Below the pieces are notes generated by a model that was not told the origin of the DNA, did no database searches, and saw only the letters and a program-made list of their open reading frames with translations. Below, piece after piece: positions 1 through 9,403 of a DNA stretch of 64,000 nucleotides (the stretch's first letter is position 1; each line of letters begins with the position of its first letter). The position numbers and the translations under genes are program-made. The DNA lies in assembly GCA_040216735.1 (NCBI GenBank), contig JAVJOO010000002.1:1205118-1269117 (forward strand). The letters are read 5' to 3'. Source of the DNA: Alphaproteobacteria bacterium. GTDB taxonomy: Bacteria > Pseudomonadota > Alphaproteobacteria > SHVP01.

Positions 1-1
1 C

Positions 2-592
2 GCTCCGACCGAACTGGTCGGGGAGCGGGTTCGGTTGCGCGTGCCGCAGCTTGCGGATTACGTCGACTGGGCGACCATCCGTCAGGAATCGCGAGCCTTT
101 CTCGAACCTTGGGAACCGACCTGGACGGCCGATGCGCTGACCCGTACCGCGTTCCGGCGGCGGCTTAGGCGCTATGCGCGCGAGGTGCGCGAGGATCAGG
201 GCATTGCCTTCTTTATTTTCGGCAAGGAGGACGACCGTTTAGTCGGCGGCATCACCCTCAGCCAAATACGACGCGGCGTGACCCAATCCACATCGGTCGG
301 CTATTGGGTCGGTCGGCCCTATGCACGCCAGGGGTACATGTCCGATGCCCTCAAAGTAACCGTACGGTTTGTGTTCGAGGGATTGCGTCTCCACCGTCTC
401 GAAGCGGCCTGTATCCCGACCAATAAGCCGAGCCAAGGCGTGCTGAAAAAGTGCGGCTTCCGCGAAGAGGGGCTCGCGCGCGAATATTTATGTATTAACG
501 GCGTATGGCAGGATCACAAGCTGTTTGCCTTGGTGTCGACCGATCCGTGGCGCCACTACATTGCACCGGGGAAAAGCGGGCGTTCCGTCTAA
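2..592 (+). CDS. GNAT N-acetyltransferase, RimJ/RimL type (5' end outside window)
   Basis: Acetyl-CoA-dependent N-acetyltransferase of the RimJ/RimL branch, which acetylates protein N-termini or small amines; the substrate here is unknown. The acetyl-CoA loop reads GYWVGRPYARQGYMSDA, and the family ending with RLEAACIPTNKPS, KKCGFREEG and NGVWQDH is present. A TTG exists at base 35, but the frame is open to base 2 and the upstream codons (ELVGERVRLR) match the usual family N-terminus, so the gene very probably begins left of the window. It converges on the next gene with 4 bases between stops. Family assignment is firm; substrate is not. Confidence 0.85.
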   Translation, partial: APTELVGERVRLRVPQLADYVDWATIRQESRAFLEPWEPTWTADALTRTAFRRRLRRYAREVREDQGIAFFIFGKEDDRLVGGITLSQIRRGVTQSTSVGYWVGRPYARQGYMSDALKVTVRFVFEGLRLHRLEAACIPTNKPSQGVLKKCGFREEGLAREYLCINGVWQDHKLFALVSTDPWRHYIAPGKSGRSV

Positions 593-596
593 CGGC

Positions 597-1166
597 CTAG
601 GCGTGGCCGGCCTCTCCCGAGAGGAACGAGATGTCGATCCCGAGCGACGCCACGGCGCGGTCCCATTTCGATTCGATGTCGCCGTCGAACACGAGCGCAT
701 CGTTCGCGGGGGCCTGGAGCCAGACGTTTTCGTGAATTTCCTGGTCGAGTTGGCCGGGGCCCCACCCGGCATAACCGAGCGCGAGCAAACTGTGGCGCGG
801 CGCCCCGTTGCCCCCGGCAATCGCTTCAAGGATACCGACCGATGCGGTCAGGCCGATGTCTTCGTTGACCTGGAGCGTGGAGTCTTGGGTGTAATCGGAC
901 GAGTGCAACACGAACCCCCGGCCGGTTTCTACCGGACCGCCGAAATGAACTCGAATCTGCCGGGAGGGCGAGACCGTTTTGATGTTCAACTGGTCGAGCA
1001 AATCGGGGAAATCGATGTGATCGACCAAGCGGTTCACAACCAAGCCGAGCGCGCCTTCGGGCGAATGGGCGCACAAATAGATCACGCTACGATCGAAACG
1101 CGGATCGCTCATCGCAGGCATCGCCAGAAGCAGTTGGCCGGTGAGATAGGTTGCGTCGGTCTTCAC
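597..1166 (-). CDS. YqgE/AlgH family protein
   Basis: A 189-residue member of the UPF0301 (YqgE/AlgH) family, of normal family length. Recognisable blocks are [19 protein letters not shown] near the N-terminus, [21 protein letters not shown] in the middle and [15 protein letters not shown]. AlgH has been linked to alginate regulation in Pseudomonas, but the biochemical role of the family is unsettled, so no function is asserted. The start is the ATG giving [11 protein letters not shown]. It is transcribed divergently from the DsbD-like gene, a neighbourhood common in alphaproteobacteria. Confidence 0.9.
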   Translation of the reverse strand: MKTDATYLTGQLLLAMPAMSDPRFDRSVIYLCAHSPEGALGLVVNRLVDHIDFPDLLDQLNIKTVSPSRQIRVHFGGPVETGRGFVLHSSDYTQDSTLQVNEDIGLTASVGILEAIAGGNGAPRHSLLALGYAGWGPGQLDQEIHENVWLQAPANDALVFDGDIESKWDRAVASLGIDISFLSGEAGHA

Positions 1167-1306
1167 GTCGTTGCGTATCCTTGCGCCCGCCGGATCGCGC
1201 GTGGGGTCACAAGGTTATGACCCCCGGCGCGGCGAGGCGGTCCCTATACTGTAGGGATGCGGCGCCGCAAAACAATGGCGGCCCGTTCACACTTTGCAGG
1301 ACGGCC

Positions 1307-2167
1307 TTGGTCAAATATTTGAGAATACGCCCATATGGTTGGGCGACTGTGCTGTGCGCATCGGTCGCATTCCACACGGCAAGTGCGCGCGCAGCGGATA
1401 CCCAAACGTCTTCGGGTTGGGCGCTGACGTCGTTCAGTCAGGTACGTCTGATCGCCGCCGCGACCGGCGCCGGCGCGGACGGAACCCTTCGGATCGGTTT
1501 CCATGCCCGCCTCGATCCGGGTTGGCACCTCTACTGGCGAAGCCCGGGCGATACCGGTGCGCCGACCCAGTTCGACTTTTCCGCTTCGCAAAACGTGTCC
1601 GCCGTGACGATCGATTGGCCGGCACCGCACCGGGCGTCGCTGTTGGGGTTCAATGCCTGGGTGTACGACGACGAGGTTGTGTTGCCGATGACTGTCCACG
1701 CCGAGGATGCGGGCGCGCCGATCCGCATCGAGGCGGCGGCGGTCTATGCGATTTGCAAGGATATCTGCACCTATCATAACGAGACCTTCGTCTTGACCTT
1801 GCCGTCGGGAAGCCACGAAACGACACCCTATGGCGCGCTGATCGACGCATTCAGCGAGCGGGTGCCAAAGAAATCCGCAGGCGGGAGCTTGGACGTAACC
1901 CGGATTGCGACGGCGCCCGATCGGGTCGTGCTCGAGGTCTCGTCGACAACGACGCTTGGATCCGTCGACGCCGCGATCGAAGGGCCGCCAGGCTTTGTGT
2001 TCGGGCTCCCTACGGTGACGTACGGCCACGACCGCCGCACCGCCTTTTTGGGAATACCCATTGATTTTGTAGGGTCGGAGCGCCCGCCGCAGGCCGATTT
2101 TGTCTTTACCGTTATGGATGGGGCGCGGGCAATCGAACGCCGCCGCGTGGTGTCGACCGGGCCCTGA
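1307..2167 (+). CDS. exported DsbD alpha-domain-like protein
   Basis: A periplasmic stand-alone version of the N-terminal (alpha) domain of thiol:disulfide interchange protein DsbD/ScsB, without the membrane and thioredoxin domains. From the TTG at 1307 (286 residues) there is a signal peptide of about 29 residues ending ASARA, then the HARLDPGWHLYWRSPGD block and a Cys pair (C150, C154) in AICKDIC, matching the redox cysteines of DsbD-alpha. AGGA five bases upstream supports the TTG; the frame is open to 1151, but those codons do not look like protein. It probably passes reducing equivalents to an extracytoplasmic partner (inference). Confidence 0.75.
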   Translation: MVKYLRIRPYGWATVLCASVAFHTASARAADTQTSSGWALTSFSQVRLIAAATGAGADGTLRIGFHARLDPGWHLYWRSPGDTGAPTQFDFSASQNVSAVTIDWPAPHRASLLGFNAWVYDDEVVLPMTVHAEDAGAPIRIEAAAVYAICKDICTYHNETFVLTLPSGSHETTPYGALIDAFSERVPKKSAGGSLDVTRIATAPDRVVLEVSSTTTLGSVDAAIEGPPGFVFGLPTVTYGHDRRTAFLGIPIDFVGSERPPQADFVFTVMDGARAIERRRVVSTGP

Positions 2168-2185
2168 GGGTATTCCAGGCGCGGC

Positions 2186-2214
2186 TTGAATGGCCGTCAC
2201 CGCGCCCCTAGATT
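2186..2214 (+). promoter_or_regulatory. candidate sigma70-type promoter for the peroxiredoxin gene
   Basis: TTGAAT (2186-2191) and TAGATT (2209-2214) are separated by 17 bases, about 100 bases before the peroxiredoxin start. Each hexamer matches the consensus at four of six positions. No other strong candidate was seen in this gap. Confidence 0.3.
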
Positions 2215-2314
2215 AGGCCATGCCCGCCGGTTCCGCCGGTGAGGGCTTATCACACGACTGGAAATAATTCCGAGGGCTCGCGGCGTGCGGCCCCCTTATT
2301 TTTCGGAGGACGCA

Positions 2315-2800
2315 ATGACGATTAAAGAAGGCGACAAGATTCCCGAAGCCACTCTGATGACCATGACCGAGACCGGCCCCAAGCCGATGACGACGAAGGA
2401 ATTGTTCGACGGCAAGAAGGTCGCGCTGTTTTCGGTGCCGGGTGCTTTCACCCCGACCTGTTCGGCCAAGCATCTGCCGGGCTTTGTCGACAATGCCGAC
2501 AAGATCAAAGCCAAGGGCGTCGATACCATCGCCTGCATCGCGGTCAACGACGCCTTCGTCATGGACGCATGGGGTAAGGACCGCAAGGTCGGCAACAAGG
2601 TACTGATGTTGGGCGACGGCAACGCGGACTTCACCAAGAAACTCGGCCTCGAGCTCGATGCCAGCGGTTTCGGTTTGGGAACACGCGGTCAGCGTTTCTC
2701 GATGTTGGTTGACAACGGCGTCGTCAAGAACCTCAACATTGAGGAAGGCGGCGCGTTCGAGAAGAGCAAGGCTGAGGTTATTCTCCAGCAGCTCGGCTAA
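2315..2800 (+). CDS. peroxiredoxin, Prx5/PrxII type
   Basis: Cytoplasmic thiol peroxidase that reduces hydrogen peroxide and alkyl hydroperoxides. It has 161 residues, normal for the Prx5 group. The peroxidatic Cys49 lies in VPGAFTPTCS, with the downstream conserved block GTRGQRFSMLVDNG. The only other cysteine is C74 (DTIACIAVND), so it is a 1-Cys or atypical enzyme that probably uses glutathione or glutaredoxin (inference). The ATG at 2315 has a good ribosome site (CGGAGGA); the longer frame from 2285 lacks one. A shared terminator follows. Confidence 0.93.
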   Translation: MTIKEGDKIPEATLMTMTETGPKPMTTKELFDGKKVALFSVPGAFTPTCSAKHLPGFVDNADKIKAKGVDTIACIAVNDAFVMDAWGKDRKVGNKVLMLGDGNADFTKKLGLELDASGFGLGTRGQRFSMLVDNGVVKNLNIEEGGAFEKSKAEVILQQLG

Positions 2801-2821
2801 ACGATTCGCGTTTGAGACGGC

Positions 2822-2849
2822 AAAAGGCGGGGCTTCGGCCCCGCCTTTT
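2822..2849. terminator. bidirectional rho-independent terminator
   Basis: An 8-bp perfect G+C stem (GGCGGGGC / GCCCCGCC) with a TTCG tetraloop is flanked by AAAA on the left and TTTT on the right. It lies between the convergent peroxiredoxin and rnhA genes and can serve both. Confidence 0.85.
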
Positions 2850-3281
2850 CTATTTGTAGGCCGCCATACCCTGGCGGGCCAGCGCGTCGGCCCGCTCGTT
2901 CTCGGGGTGACCGTCGTGGCCGCGGACCCAATACCATTCGACCGTGTGAAGGGTGCGGGCCTCGTCGAGCGCGCGCCATAGGTCTTCGTTCTTGACCGGT
3001 TTGCGGGCAGCGGTGCGCCATCCGTTGCGCTTCCACCGGTCGATCCATTGGGTAATGCCGTCGCGGACATAGGTACTGTCGGTATGGAGGCGGACGGTGT
3101 CGGCGCTCTTGACCGCTTTGAGCGCTTCGATCGCGGCGGTGAGTTCCATCCGGTTGTTGGTGGTGGCGGTCTCTCCGCCGCACAATTCCTTCTCCTTGCT
3201 CGGCGCGACAAGAAGCACGCCCCACCCGCCGGGCCCCGGGTTGCCGGAACACGCTCCATCGGTATAGGCGTCGACGATCAT
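2850..3281 (-). CDS. rnhA: ribonuclease HI
   Basis: Degrades the RNA strand of RNA-DNA hybrids during replication and repair. It has 143 residues, the standard length. The metal-binding carboxylates are D8 ([12 protein letters not shown]), E46 (NNRMELTAA), D68 (LHTDSTYV) and D132 (ERADALAR), with the catalytic-loop His at about 122 ([10 protein letters not shown]). It is the last gene of an ispH-thrB-rnhA set read leftwards, 7 bases after thrB, ending at the shared terminator. Confidence 0.97.
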   Translation of the reverse strand: MIVDAYTDGACSGNPGPGGWGVLLVAPSKEKELCGGETATTNNRMELTAAIEALKAVKSADTVRLHTDSTYVRDGITQWIDRWKRNGWRTAARKPVKNEDLWRALDEARTLHTVEWYWVRGHDGHPENERADALARQGMAAYK

Positions 3282-3288
3282 CGGTATT

Positions 3289-4251
3289 TCATTCCAATCC
3301 GTACGCGCCGGGGTCGGTGACGCCGCGGTGGAACATGAGCTTGCGCCAGTATTCGAGTGGGTCCTTCGGGCGCACCAACGCGCCGGGCACCTGGTTTAAC
3401 CAGTCGTGGAGGCGGGTGAGCAGAAAGCGAAGCGCCGCACCGCGTGCCAGCAGCGGCAAGGCGGCGATTTCGTCCGGCGCGGTTGGCCGTTGCCGCCGAT
3501 AGGCGGTCAGCAGGGCGCGCGCCTTGGTGATGTTGAACCCACCGTCGGTTTCGAAACACCACGCGTTCAGACACACCGCAAGATCGTAGGCGTAAAAGTC
3601 GTTACAGGCGAAATAGAAGTCGATAAAGCCGGAAAGCCGATTGTCCAAAAAGAAGACATTGTCCGGGAACAAGTCTGCATGGATCACCCCGTTCGGAAGA
3701 TCGCGCGGCCAATCCCGTTCGATCGCCGTCAGTTCGTGCGCGATCATGTCGGCGAGGCCGGGTTCCAGCGTGTCGGCGCGGCTGCGCGACCCGTCGAACA
3801 GTGGGCGCCAACCGGCTACCGAAAGAGCGTTGTCGCGGCGAACCGGAAAGCCGGTGCCGGCGAGGTGCATCTGGGCCAACGCCGTACCGAGTTGGGCACA
3901 GTGGTCGGCGGTGGGCCGCCGTACCGAAAGACCGGTAAGGAAGCTCACGATGGCGGCCGGTTTGCCGGCCAACCGCCGGAGCGCCGCGCCGTCGCGGCCA
4001 TGGATGGGCGTCGGGCAGGGAAAGTTGCGCGCCGCAAGGTGGTCCATCAGACCGAGAAAGAACGGGAGATCCGCCTCGGCGACGCGTTTCTCGTAGATCG
4101 TCAGGATGTAGTTGGCGCGATCGGTTTGCAGCAAATAGTTGGAATTCTCGACGCCCTCGGCGATGCCCTTGAGCGAGACGACACGGCCGATGTCGTAGTC
4201 GGCCACGAATGCCGTGAGGTCGTCGTCGGTGATCTCTGTATAGACAGCCAT
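3289..4251 (-). CDS. thrB: homoserine kinase, ThrB type II (phosphotransferase fold)
   Basis: Phosphorylates L-homoserine in threonine synthesis. It belongs to the choline/aminoglycoside-kinase-like ThrB found in proteobacteria, not the GHMP type. It has 320 residues; the catalytic loop is [15 protein letters not shown] (H191, D193, N198), followed by the magnesium-binding [18 protein letters not shown] (D211). The N-terminal [21 protein letters not shown] is typical. It sits 18 bases after ispH and 7 bases before rnhA, so the three are probably co-transcribed. Confidence 0.95.
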   Translation of the reverse strand: MAVYTEITDDDLTAFVADYDIGRVVSLKGIAEGVENSNYLLQTDRANYILTIYEKRVAEADLPFFLGLMDHLAARNFPCPTPIHGRDGAALRRLAGKPAAIVSFLTGLSVRRPTADHCAQLGTALAQMHLAGTGFPVRRDNALSVAGWRPLFDGSRSRADTLEPGLADMIAHELTAIERDWPRDLPNGVIHADLFPDNVFFLDNRLSGFIDFYFACNDFYAYDLAVCLNAWCFETDGGFNITKARALLTAYRRQRPTAPDEIAALPLLARGAALRFLLTRLHDWLNQVPGALVRPKDPLEYWRKLMFHRGVTDPGAYGLE

Positions 4252-4269
4252 GCCGGAGGTCTCGCCGTG

Positions 4270-5214
4270 CTATGCGTCAAGCATGCGGGGTAGTTTGAAG
4301 GTCACGTCCTCCGACACCCCGGCCACGTTGCGAACCGTGACGGCGAAGCGTTGCTCCAGCGCGTGGAGGACTTCGGTCACGAGGATCTCGGGCGCGGATG
4401 CGCCGGCGCTGATCCCTAGGCGCTCGACGCCGTTGAGGGCGGTCCAGTCGATTTCGCTGGCATCTTGGATCAAGCGGGCGTTCGCGCACCCGGCGCGCTC
4501 CGCCGTTTCCACGAGGCGCCGCGAGTTCGACGAGGAAGGGGCGCCAAGGACGACGAAATAGTCGCATTCCGCGGCGATAGTGCGCACGGCCTGTTGCCGG
4601 TTGGTCGTCGCGTAACAGATATCCTCGCGCGGTGGTCCCGCGATATCCGGGAAACGGGTGCGCAGGGCAGCGATGATTTCGGCAGTTTCATCCACGGAAA
4701 GCGTGGTCTGCGTAGCGTAGGCGAGGGGGAGGTCTTCCGGCACCGCAACGGTCTGGGCCTGGGCTACCGACTCGACGAGGGTCATCGAGCCGCTTGGAAG
4801 TTGGCCCATGGTTCCGATCACCTCGGGGTGCCCGGCGTGGCCGATGAGGACGACGTGCCGCCCGTTTTCGTGCTGTCGCTTGGCTTCGTTGTGCACTTTG
4901 AGGACCAACGGGCAAGTCGCATCGATGAACAGCATCTCGCGATCCTGTGCGGCGTTCACGACCGCACGGGCGACGCCGTGGGCCGACAGGATAACGGGCC
5001 GGTCCTTGGGAACGTCGTCGAGTTCGGCGACGAAGACCGCCCCGGCGCGCTCCAGATCTGCCACGACGCGGGCGTTGTGCACGATTTGGTGACGAACGTA
5101 GACCGGCGGTCCGAAGCGCTCGAGGGCGCGCTCGACGATCAGAATCGCGCGGTCGACGCCGGCACAAAAGCCGCGTGGACTGGCCAGGAGGACGGTGAGG
5201 GGCGGAAGTGGCAT
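4270..5214 (-). CDS. ispH: 4-hydroxy-3-methylbut-2-enyl diphosphate reductase
   Basis: Last step of the non-mevalonate (MEP) isoprenoid pathway, producing IPP and DMAPP from HMBPP with an iron-sulfur cluster. It has 314 residues. The three cluster cysteines are C17 ([11 protein letters not shown]), C101 ([12 protein letters not shown]) and C200 ([11 protein letters not shown]). The proton-relay glutamate is in [10 protein letters not shown], and substrate-binding SSNSRRLVE is present. First gene of the leftward ispH-thrB-rnhA set. ispE of the same pathway is at 33.4 kb. Confidence 0.97.
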   Translation of the reverse strand: MPLPPLTVLLASPRGFCAGVDRAILIVERALERFGPPVYVRHQIVHNARVVADLERAGAVFVAELDDVPKDRPVILSAHGVARAVVNAAQDREMLFIDATCPLVLKVHNEAKRQHENGRHVVLIGHAGHPEVIGTMGQLPSGSMTLVESVAQAQTVAVPEDLPLAYATQTTLSVDETAEIIAALRTRFPDIAGPPREDICYATTNRQQAVRTIAAECDYFVVLGAPSSSNSRRLVETAERAGCANARLIQDASEIDWTALNGVERLGISAGASAPEILVTEVLHALEQRFAVTVRNVAGVSEDVTFKLPRMLDA

Positions 5215-5379
5215 AGCGATCTAGGTATAGCCGACTCGTGCGCGCGCCGCGACAGGGTGCGGTCGGTTTATCGCCGTCGCCGGGGGTCTGTGCGCAGTGG
5301 GGCGGCGGGCGTTCGGCTTGTCTCCCCCAGGGGCGTTCGATAGAGTGCGACCAAGATACCCAATCCGTCAGGAGGCCCG

Positions 5380-5619
5380 ATGTCTGAGGTTGTCGTCGCC
5401 CAAAAGGGGCCCTATGCCACCGATGTCGAGGCCGGGAAAGACTACTATTGGTGCCGCTGCGGGCGCAGCCAAAGCCAGCCGTTTTGCGACGGCAGCCACC
5501 GCGACACAGGATTTGCGCCCCAGAAATATACGGCTACGGCGACGACCAAAGTCTATTTCTGCGGGTGCAAGCACACAGGCAGCGTGCCGATGTGCGACGG
5601 TTCCCACAAGAAAGTCTAG
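5380..5619 (+). CDS. double CDGSH iron-sulfur domain protein
   Basis: A 79-residue protein made almost entirely of two mitoNEET-like CDGSH motifs, each expected to bind a 2Fe-2S cluster by three Cys and one His. Motif 1 is C25, C27, C36, H40 (ending FCDGSH); motif 2 is C61, C63, C72, H76 (ending MCDGSH). Tandem-CDGSH proteins are widespread in bacteria and are thought to act in redox or iron-sulfur handling; the partner here is unknown. The start ATG follows CAGGAGG. It is divergent from ispH and 7 bases upstream of the lipoprotein gene. Confidence 0.93.
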   Translation: MSEVVVAQKGPYATDVEAGKDYYWCRCGRSQSQPFCDGSHRDTGFAPQKYTATATTKVYFCGCKHTGSVPMCDGSHKKV

Positions 5620-5626
5620 CGCATCA

Positions 5627-6184
5627 ATGTCGATTGGGCGCGGCCTGCAAATCATTGGAGCGTTGGCGGTTGTCGGCCTAGCCGCGGCCTGCACGCGCGG
5701 GCCACAGCTCCCGTGTCCGACTGCGTCGATCCTCGCCGATGCGTCGGCAATTACCCTGTTCGCAGGCACGGGGCAAGACCTCACCGATGTCGCTTACCGC
5801 GCCAGCATCGATCAGGTCGGACGCGCGTGCGTCTATGATAGGGGCGGCGAGTCGGTGACCAGTACGACCTCGGTACGTCTGGTCGCGACCCGGGGACCTG
5901 CGGCGCAGGTGAGCGAGGCAAGCTTCGTGTTCTTTGTTGCCGTCGTCGATGGCGAGCAAACCATTCTCGCGCGGGAACGGTTCGAATCGACGTTTACCTT
6001 CCAGGCCAATCAGCGCCAGGCGGCGGCGATCGAAGAGATCGAGCAACTCATTCCGATCCGTTCGGGCCTGCGGGGGATCGACTACGAGATCCTGGTCGGG
6101 TTCGAATTGACGCCGGAACAGCTCGAGTTCAACCGCGAAGAACGCCAGCGGAGCACCGGTTTGCCGAGGATACCGGGCCGCTAA
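5627..6184 (+). CDS. predicted lipoprotein of unknown function
   Basis: A 185-residue protein starting MSIGRGLQIIGAL with a lipoprotein signal: hydrophobic segment and lipobox GLAAAC, lipidated Cys at about 22. The mature part has no motif that I recognise; it contains VSEASFVFFVAVVDGEQ and ends acidic/basic (LEFNREERQRS). The ATG at 5627 is chosen because it places the signal peptide correctly; the same frame is open upstream to 5297 but overlaps the CDGSH gene. Probably co-transcribed with the CDGSH gene. Conserved hypothetical envelope protein. Confidence 0.75.
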   Translation: MSIGRGLQIIGALAVVGLAAACTRGPQLPCPTASILADASAITLFAGTGQDLTDVAYRASIDQVGRACVYDRGGESVTSTTSVRLVATRGPAAQVSEASFVFFVAVVDGEQTILARERFESTFTFQANQRQAAAIEEIEQLIPIRSGLRGIDYEILVGFELTPEQLEFNREERQRSTGLPRIPGR

Positions 6185-6259
6185 ACCGTCTTCGTCGGGA
6201 CCGCCCAGGGCGGCACCAAACAGCAGCTTTTTATCCACAGACGAATGCGCGGCCCTTTG

Positions 6260-6287
6260 TTGACTCGCGCCCCGCCCCCCCTATCAT
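6260..6287 (+). promoter_or_regulatory. promoter of the gcv operon
   Basis: TTGACT (6260-6265) and TATCAT (6282-6287) are separated by 16 bases of C-rich DNA, each matching consensus at five of six positions. Transcription would begin near 6294, just before the glycine riboswitch, which supports the assignment. Confidence 0.65.
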
Positions 6288-6331
6288 GCCCGGACTACGC
6301 TGTTTCGGCGGCGTGGGAATCAAGTGATCGC

Positions 6332-6529
6332 TGCGGAAGAGATCGGGTGTCGGGAGGACACACGGCGCCGAAGGAGCAACCGCCTCGGAAACTCTCAGGC
6401 AAAAGGACCGCAGCGTGATGAAACTCTGGAAAGCGGACCCGCGGCAGCACTAGCCGCTGGTTCCACCGAAGGGGCAAGCCGGTTCCGCGAATCGGTCAAA
6501 TCTCTTCAGGTACCGAGACAGAGGGGGCA
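6332..6529 (+). promoter_or_regulatory. tandem glycine riboswitch
   Basis: The untranslated leader of gcvT carries two consecutive glycine aptamers. The first (about 6332-6437) has the hallmark GGGAGGAC, CGCCGAAGGAGCAA and CTCTCAGGCAAAAGGACCG segments. The second (about 6437-6529) repeats them as CACCGAAGGGGCAAGCC, then TCTCTTCAGG, TACCGAGACAGAGGGG. Tandem aptamers of this type activate gcv operons when glycine is high. No terminator hairpin with a T-run was seen between aptamer 2 and gcvT (44 bases), so control may act at translation initiation (inference). Confidence 0.92.
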
Positions 6530-6573
6530 GCAGGCCGGCATCGGTCTTGCGTCCCTATGCGTCTGGAGTACCT

Positions 6574-7686
6574 GTGAGCCAAGAGTTAAAGCAAACCCCG
6601 CTACATGCGCTCCATGCCGAGCTCGGCGCCAAGTTCGTGCCGTTTGCCGGTTACGACATGCCGGTGCAATACCCTGCAGGCATCCTCAAGGAGCATCTCG
6701 CGACCCGCGCCAGCGCCGGGCTATTCGACGTGTCGCACATGGGGCAGGTGCGTCTGACCGGGCCCGATGCGGACGTGCAACTCGAACGCTTGGTGCCCGG
6801 GGACATCGTCGCGTTGCAACCCGGCGAGATGCGCTACACGATGTTTACCAACGAGCGCGGCGGCGTACTCGACGACTTGATGGTAACCCGACGCGCCGAC
6901 GATGTGTTTCTCGTCGTCAACGCCGGCTGTAAGGATGCCGACATCGCGCTGCTGCGCACGGCGCTGGGCGAAGGCGCGGTCGACTATCAGCCCGACCGGG
7001 CGCTTCTTGCCCTGCAAGGGCCGGGCGCCGTCGCGGCACTGGCGCGGCTGGCACCGGAAAGCGCGGCCCTGGGCTTCATGAAAGCCGCCTCGGTGTCGAT
7101 CGCAGGGACCGCTGCCTGGATTAGCCGGTCGGGCTATACCGGCGAGGACGGGTTTGAAATATCGCTGCCCGGCGCCGCCGCCGACGCTGTCGCGCGGTTG
7201 TTGCTGGCCCAACCCGAAGTCGCACCGGTGGGACTTGGCGCGCGCGATTCGCTTCGCCTGGAGGCAGGGTTGTGTCTCTACGGCAATGACCTGACGCCCG
7301 ATATCACACCGATCGAGGCTGGGCTGACTTGGACTATTTCAAAACGGCGGCGCGAGGGCGGCGGGTTTCCCGGCGACGCGGTGATTCAGGCCCAAATCGC
7401 GAATGGCCCTGCTCGGCGCCGGGTCGGTATTCAGCCCGAAGGCCGGGCACCGGCACGCGCGCATACCGCGGTATTGGGCGGCGGCGAGGTTATCGGCGAG
7501 GTCACCAGCGGCGGTTTCGGGCCGAGCGCGGGCGGCCCTGTCGCGATGGGTTACGTGGCGCGCGGTTTCGCCAAGGCCGGGACGGCGATCGAGCTCGATA
7601 TCCGGGGGAAACGGCATGCGGCCGCCGTCGTCAAACTCCCCTTCACGCCGCATCGTTACGCGAAACAAGACCTGAGGAGCACATGA
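6574..7686 (+). CDS. gcvT: glycine cleavage system T protein (aminomethyltransferase)
   Basis: Transfers the aminomethyl carbon from lipoylated GcvH to tetrahydrofolate, releasing ammonia. It has 370 residues from the GTG at 6574 ([14 protein letters not shown]), preceded by CTGGAG. Conserved blocks: [36 protein letters not shown] and, in the C-terminal barrel, [20 protein letters not shown]. First gene of gcvT-gcvH-gcvPA-gcvPB, with 4-base overlap into gcvH. Expression should depend on the glycine riboswitch upstream. Confidence 0.97.
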   Translation: MSQELKQTPLHALHAELGAKFVPFAGYDMPVQYPAGILKEHLATRASAGLFDVSHMGQVRLTGPDADVQLERLVPGDIVALQPGEMRYTMFTNERGGVLDDLMVTRRADDVFLVVNAGCKDADIALLRTALGEGAVDYQPDRALLALQGPGAVAALARLAPESAALGFMKAASVSIAGTAAWISRSGYTGEDGFEISLPGAAADAVARLLLAQPEVAPVGLGARDSLRLEAGLCLYGNDLTPDITPIEAGLTWTISKRRREGGGFPGDAVIQAQIANGPARRRVGIQPEGRAPARAHTAVLGGGEVIGEVTSGGFGPSAGGPVAMGYVARGFAKAGTAIELDIRGKRHAAAVVKLPFTPHRYAKQDLRST

Positions 7687-8060
7687 GCGATATTCGTTTT
7701 ACCAAGGATCATGAGTGGGTGCGGGTCGAAGGCGACACGGCAACCGTCGGCATTTCCGAATATGCCCAAGAACAGTTGGGCGACGTCGTCTTTGTCGAAC
7801 TCCCGACCGTCGGCGCCGATGTCGAGGCGGGCGGCGACGCCGCCGTCGTCGAATCGGTGAAGGCGGCGAGCGAGGTCTATTCGCCTGTTTCGGGCCGGAT
7901 CGTCGAGATCAACGAGGACCTCGAGGCCAGCCCGTCGTTGGTCAACGAGAGTGCAGAAGACGAAGGGTGGTTTTGGCGTATCGAATTGTCCGACCCCGAC
8001 GAACTCGACGAGTTGATGACGGCCAAGGACTACAAAGCGTTCCTGGAGGGGCTCGACTGA
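7683..8060 (+). CDS. gcvH: glycine cleavage system H protein
   Basis: Lipoyl carrier of the glycine cleavage complex that shuttles the aminomethyl group between the P, T and L proteins. It has 125 residues. The lipoylated lysine is K60 in [14 protein letters not shown]; the N-terminal [13 protein letters not shown] and C-terminal [10 protein letters not shown] are standard. The ATG overlaps the gcvT stop by ATGA and is preceded by GAGGAGCAC. The stop overlaps the gcvPA start, implying coupled translation. Confidence 0.98.
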   Translation: MSDIRFTKDHEWVRVEGDTATVGISEYAQEQLGDVVFVELPTVGADVEAGGDAAVVESVKAASEVYSPVSGRIVEINEDLEASPSLVNESAEDEGWFWRIELSDPDELDELMTAKDYKAFLEGLD

Positions 8061-9403
8061 TGCGTTACTTGCCGCATACCGCGCAGGATCGCCGCGCGAT
8101 GTTGCAGACGATCGGCGTCGGATCGGTCGACGACCTGTTTGTCGATGTGCCGCGGTCGGCCGTGCTCGACAAGCCGCTTGATCTTCCCAATCACGCCGGC
8201 GAACTGGCAGTCGAACGGGCGTTGGGCAAAATGGCGGCGCGCAACGTTGCGGCTGGGAGCGTTCCGTTCTTTGTCGGAGGCGGCGCTTACCGTCACCATG
8301 TGCCGGCTGCGGTGGATCATTTGATCCAGCGCAGCGAATTCTTGACTGCCTATACGCCCTATCAACCCGAGGTGAGCCAGGGCACATTACAGGTTCTGTT
8401 CGAGTTCCAGACCCAGGTTGCGTTGTTGACGGGGATGGAAGTCGCCAATGCCTCGATGTACGACGGAGCGACGGCCTGCGCTGAAGCGGTGTTGATGGCC
8501 AACCGGGTGACCCGGCGGCGGCGGACGGTTCTCTCCGGAGGGCTGCACCCGCAATACCGCGCGGTGGTGGAAACCCAGTCGCGATTCCTCGATGGCAGTA
8601 TCGTCGCAGCCGCACCCGACGCTGGCGGTCGGGAAGACCTGATCGGGATGATCGATGCCGACACGGCGTGTGTCGTTGTCCAGAACCCCACGTTTTTCGG
8701 CCACCTGCACGACCTGAGGAAACTGGCCGAGGCCTGCCATGCCCAGGGCGCCCTTTTGGTGGTGGCGGTGGCCGAGACCGTGTCGCTGGGGGCGGTGACC
8801 CCGCCCGGTGCGATGGGGGCCGATATCGTCGTCGCCGAGGGGCAGTCGCTCGGCAATGCGCTGAATTTCGGCGGGCCCTATTTGGGGCTCTTTGCGGCAC
8901 GGGAGAAATTCGTCCGGCAAATGCCGGGGCGTCTGTGCGGCGAAACCGTTGATGCGGACGGGCGGCGCGGCTTCGTGCTGACGTTGTCGACGCGCGAGCA
9001 GCATATCCGCCGCGAAAAGGCGACGAGCAACATCTGCACGAATTCCGGGCTGTGCTCGTTGGCCTTCACGATACACCTGTCGTTGCTGGGCGAAGACGGG
9101 TTCAAACAGTTGGCAATGTTGAATCACGCCCGCGCGTGCGCAGCGGCAGCGCGGTTGTCCGGGATCCCGGGTGTCGATGTATTGAACGAAAGCTTCTTCA
9201 ACGAATTCACCGTGCGCCTGCCCAAGCCTGCGGCCGCCGTCGTGGAGGCTATGGCCGGGCGCAACGTTCTTGCCGGGATTCCGGTATCGCGTCTGTTGCC
9301 CGGTGCCGGTCTGGACGATCTGTTGCTGGTTGCAGCCACGGAGACGACGACGGAGGAAGACATTGCCACCCTGGGCGATGCGCTTGGGGAGGTATTGCGA
9401 TGA
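8060..9403 (+). CDS. gcvPA: glycine dehydrogenase (decarboxylating) subunit 1
   Basis: N-terminal half of the split P protein, which decarboxylates glycine with pyridoxal phosphate. It has 447 residues starting [15 protein letters not shown], with [35 protein letters not shown] and the C-terminal [20 protein letters not shown] (20 residues). The PLP lysine is not in this subunit but in gcvPB, as usual for the two-subunit form. The ATG overlaps the gcvH stop by one base, and the stop overlaps gcvPB by 4 bases. Confidence 0.97.
   Translation: MRYLPHTAQDRRAMLQTIGVGSVDDLFVDVPRSAVLDKPLDLPNHAGELAVERALGKMAARNVAAGSVPFFVGGGAYRHHVPAAVDHLIQRSEFLTAYTPYQPEVSQGTLQVLFEFQTQVALLTGMEVANASMYDGATACAEAVLMANRVTRRRRTVLSGGLHPQYRAVVETQSRFLDGSIVAAAPDAGGREDLIGMIDADTACVVVQNPTFFGHLHDLRKLAEACHAQGALLVVAVAETVSLGAVTPPGAMGADIVVAEGQSLGNALNFGGPYLGLFAAREKFVRQMPGRLCGETVDADGRRGFVLTLSTREQHIRREKATSNICTNSGLCSLAFTIHLSLLGEDGFKQLAMLNHARACAAAARLSGIPGVDVLNESFFNEFTVRLPKPAAAVVEAMAGRNVLAGIPVSRLLPGAGLDDLLLVAATETTTEEDIATLGDALGEVLR

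Noticed and set aside
1244-2200. 318-codon frame antisense to the DsbD-like gene
   Set aside because: Arg/Gly-rich low-information translation and overlap with a gene that has a signal peptide and conserved Cys motif.
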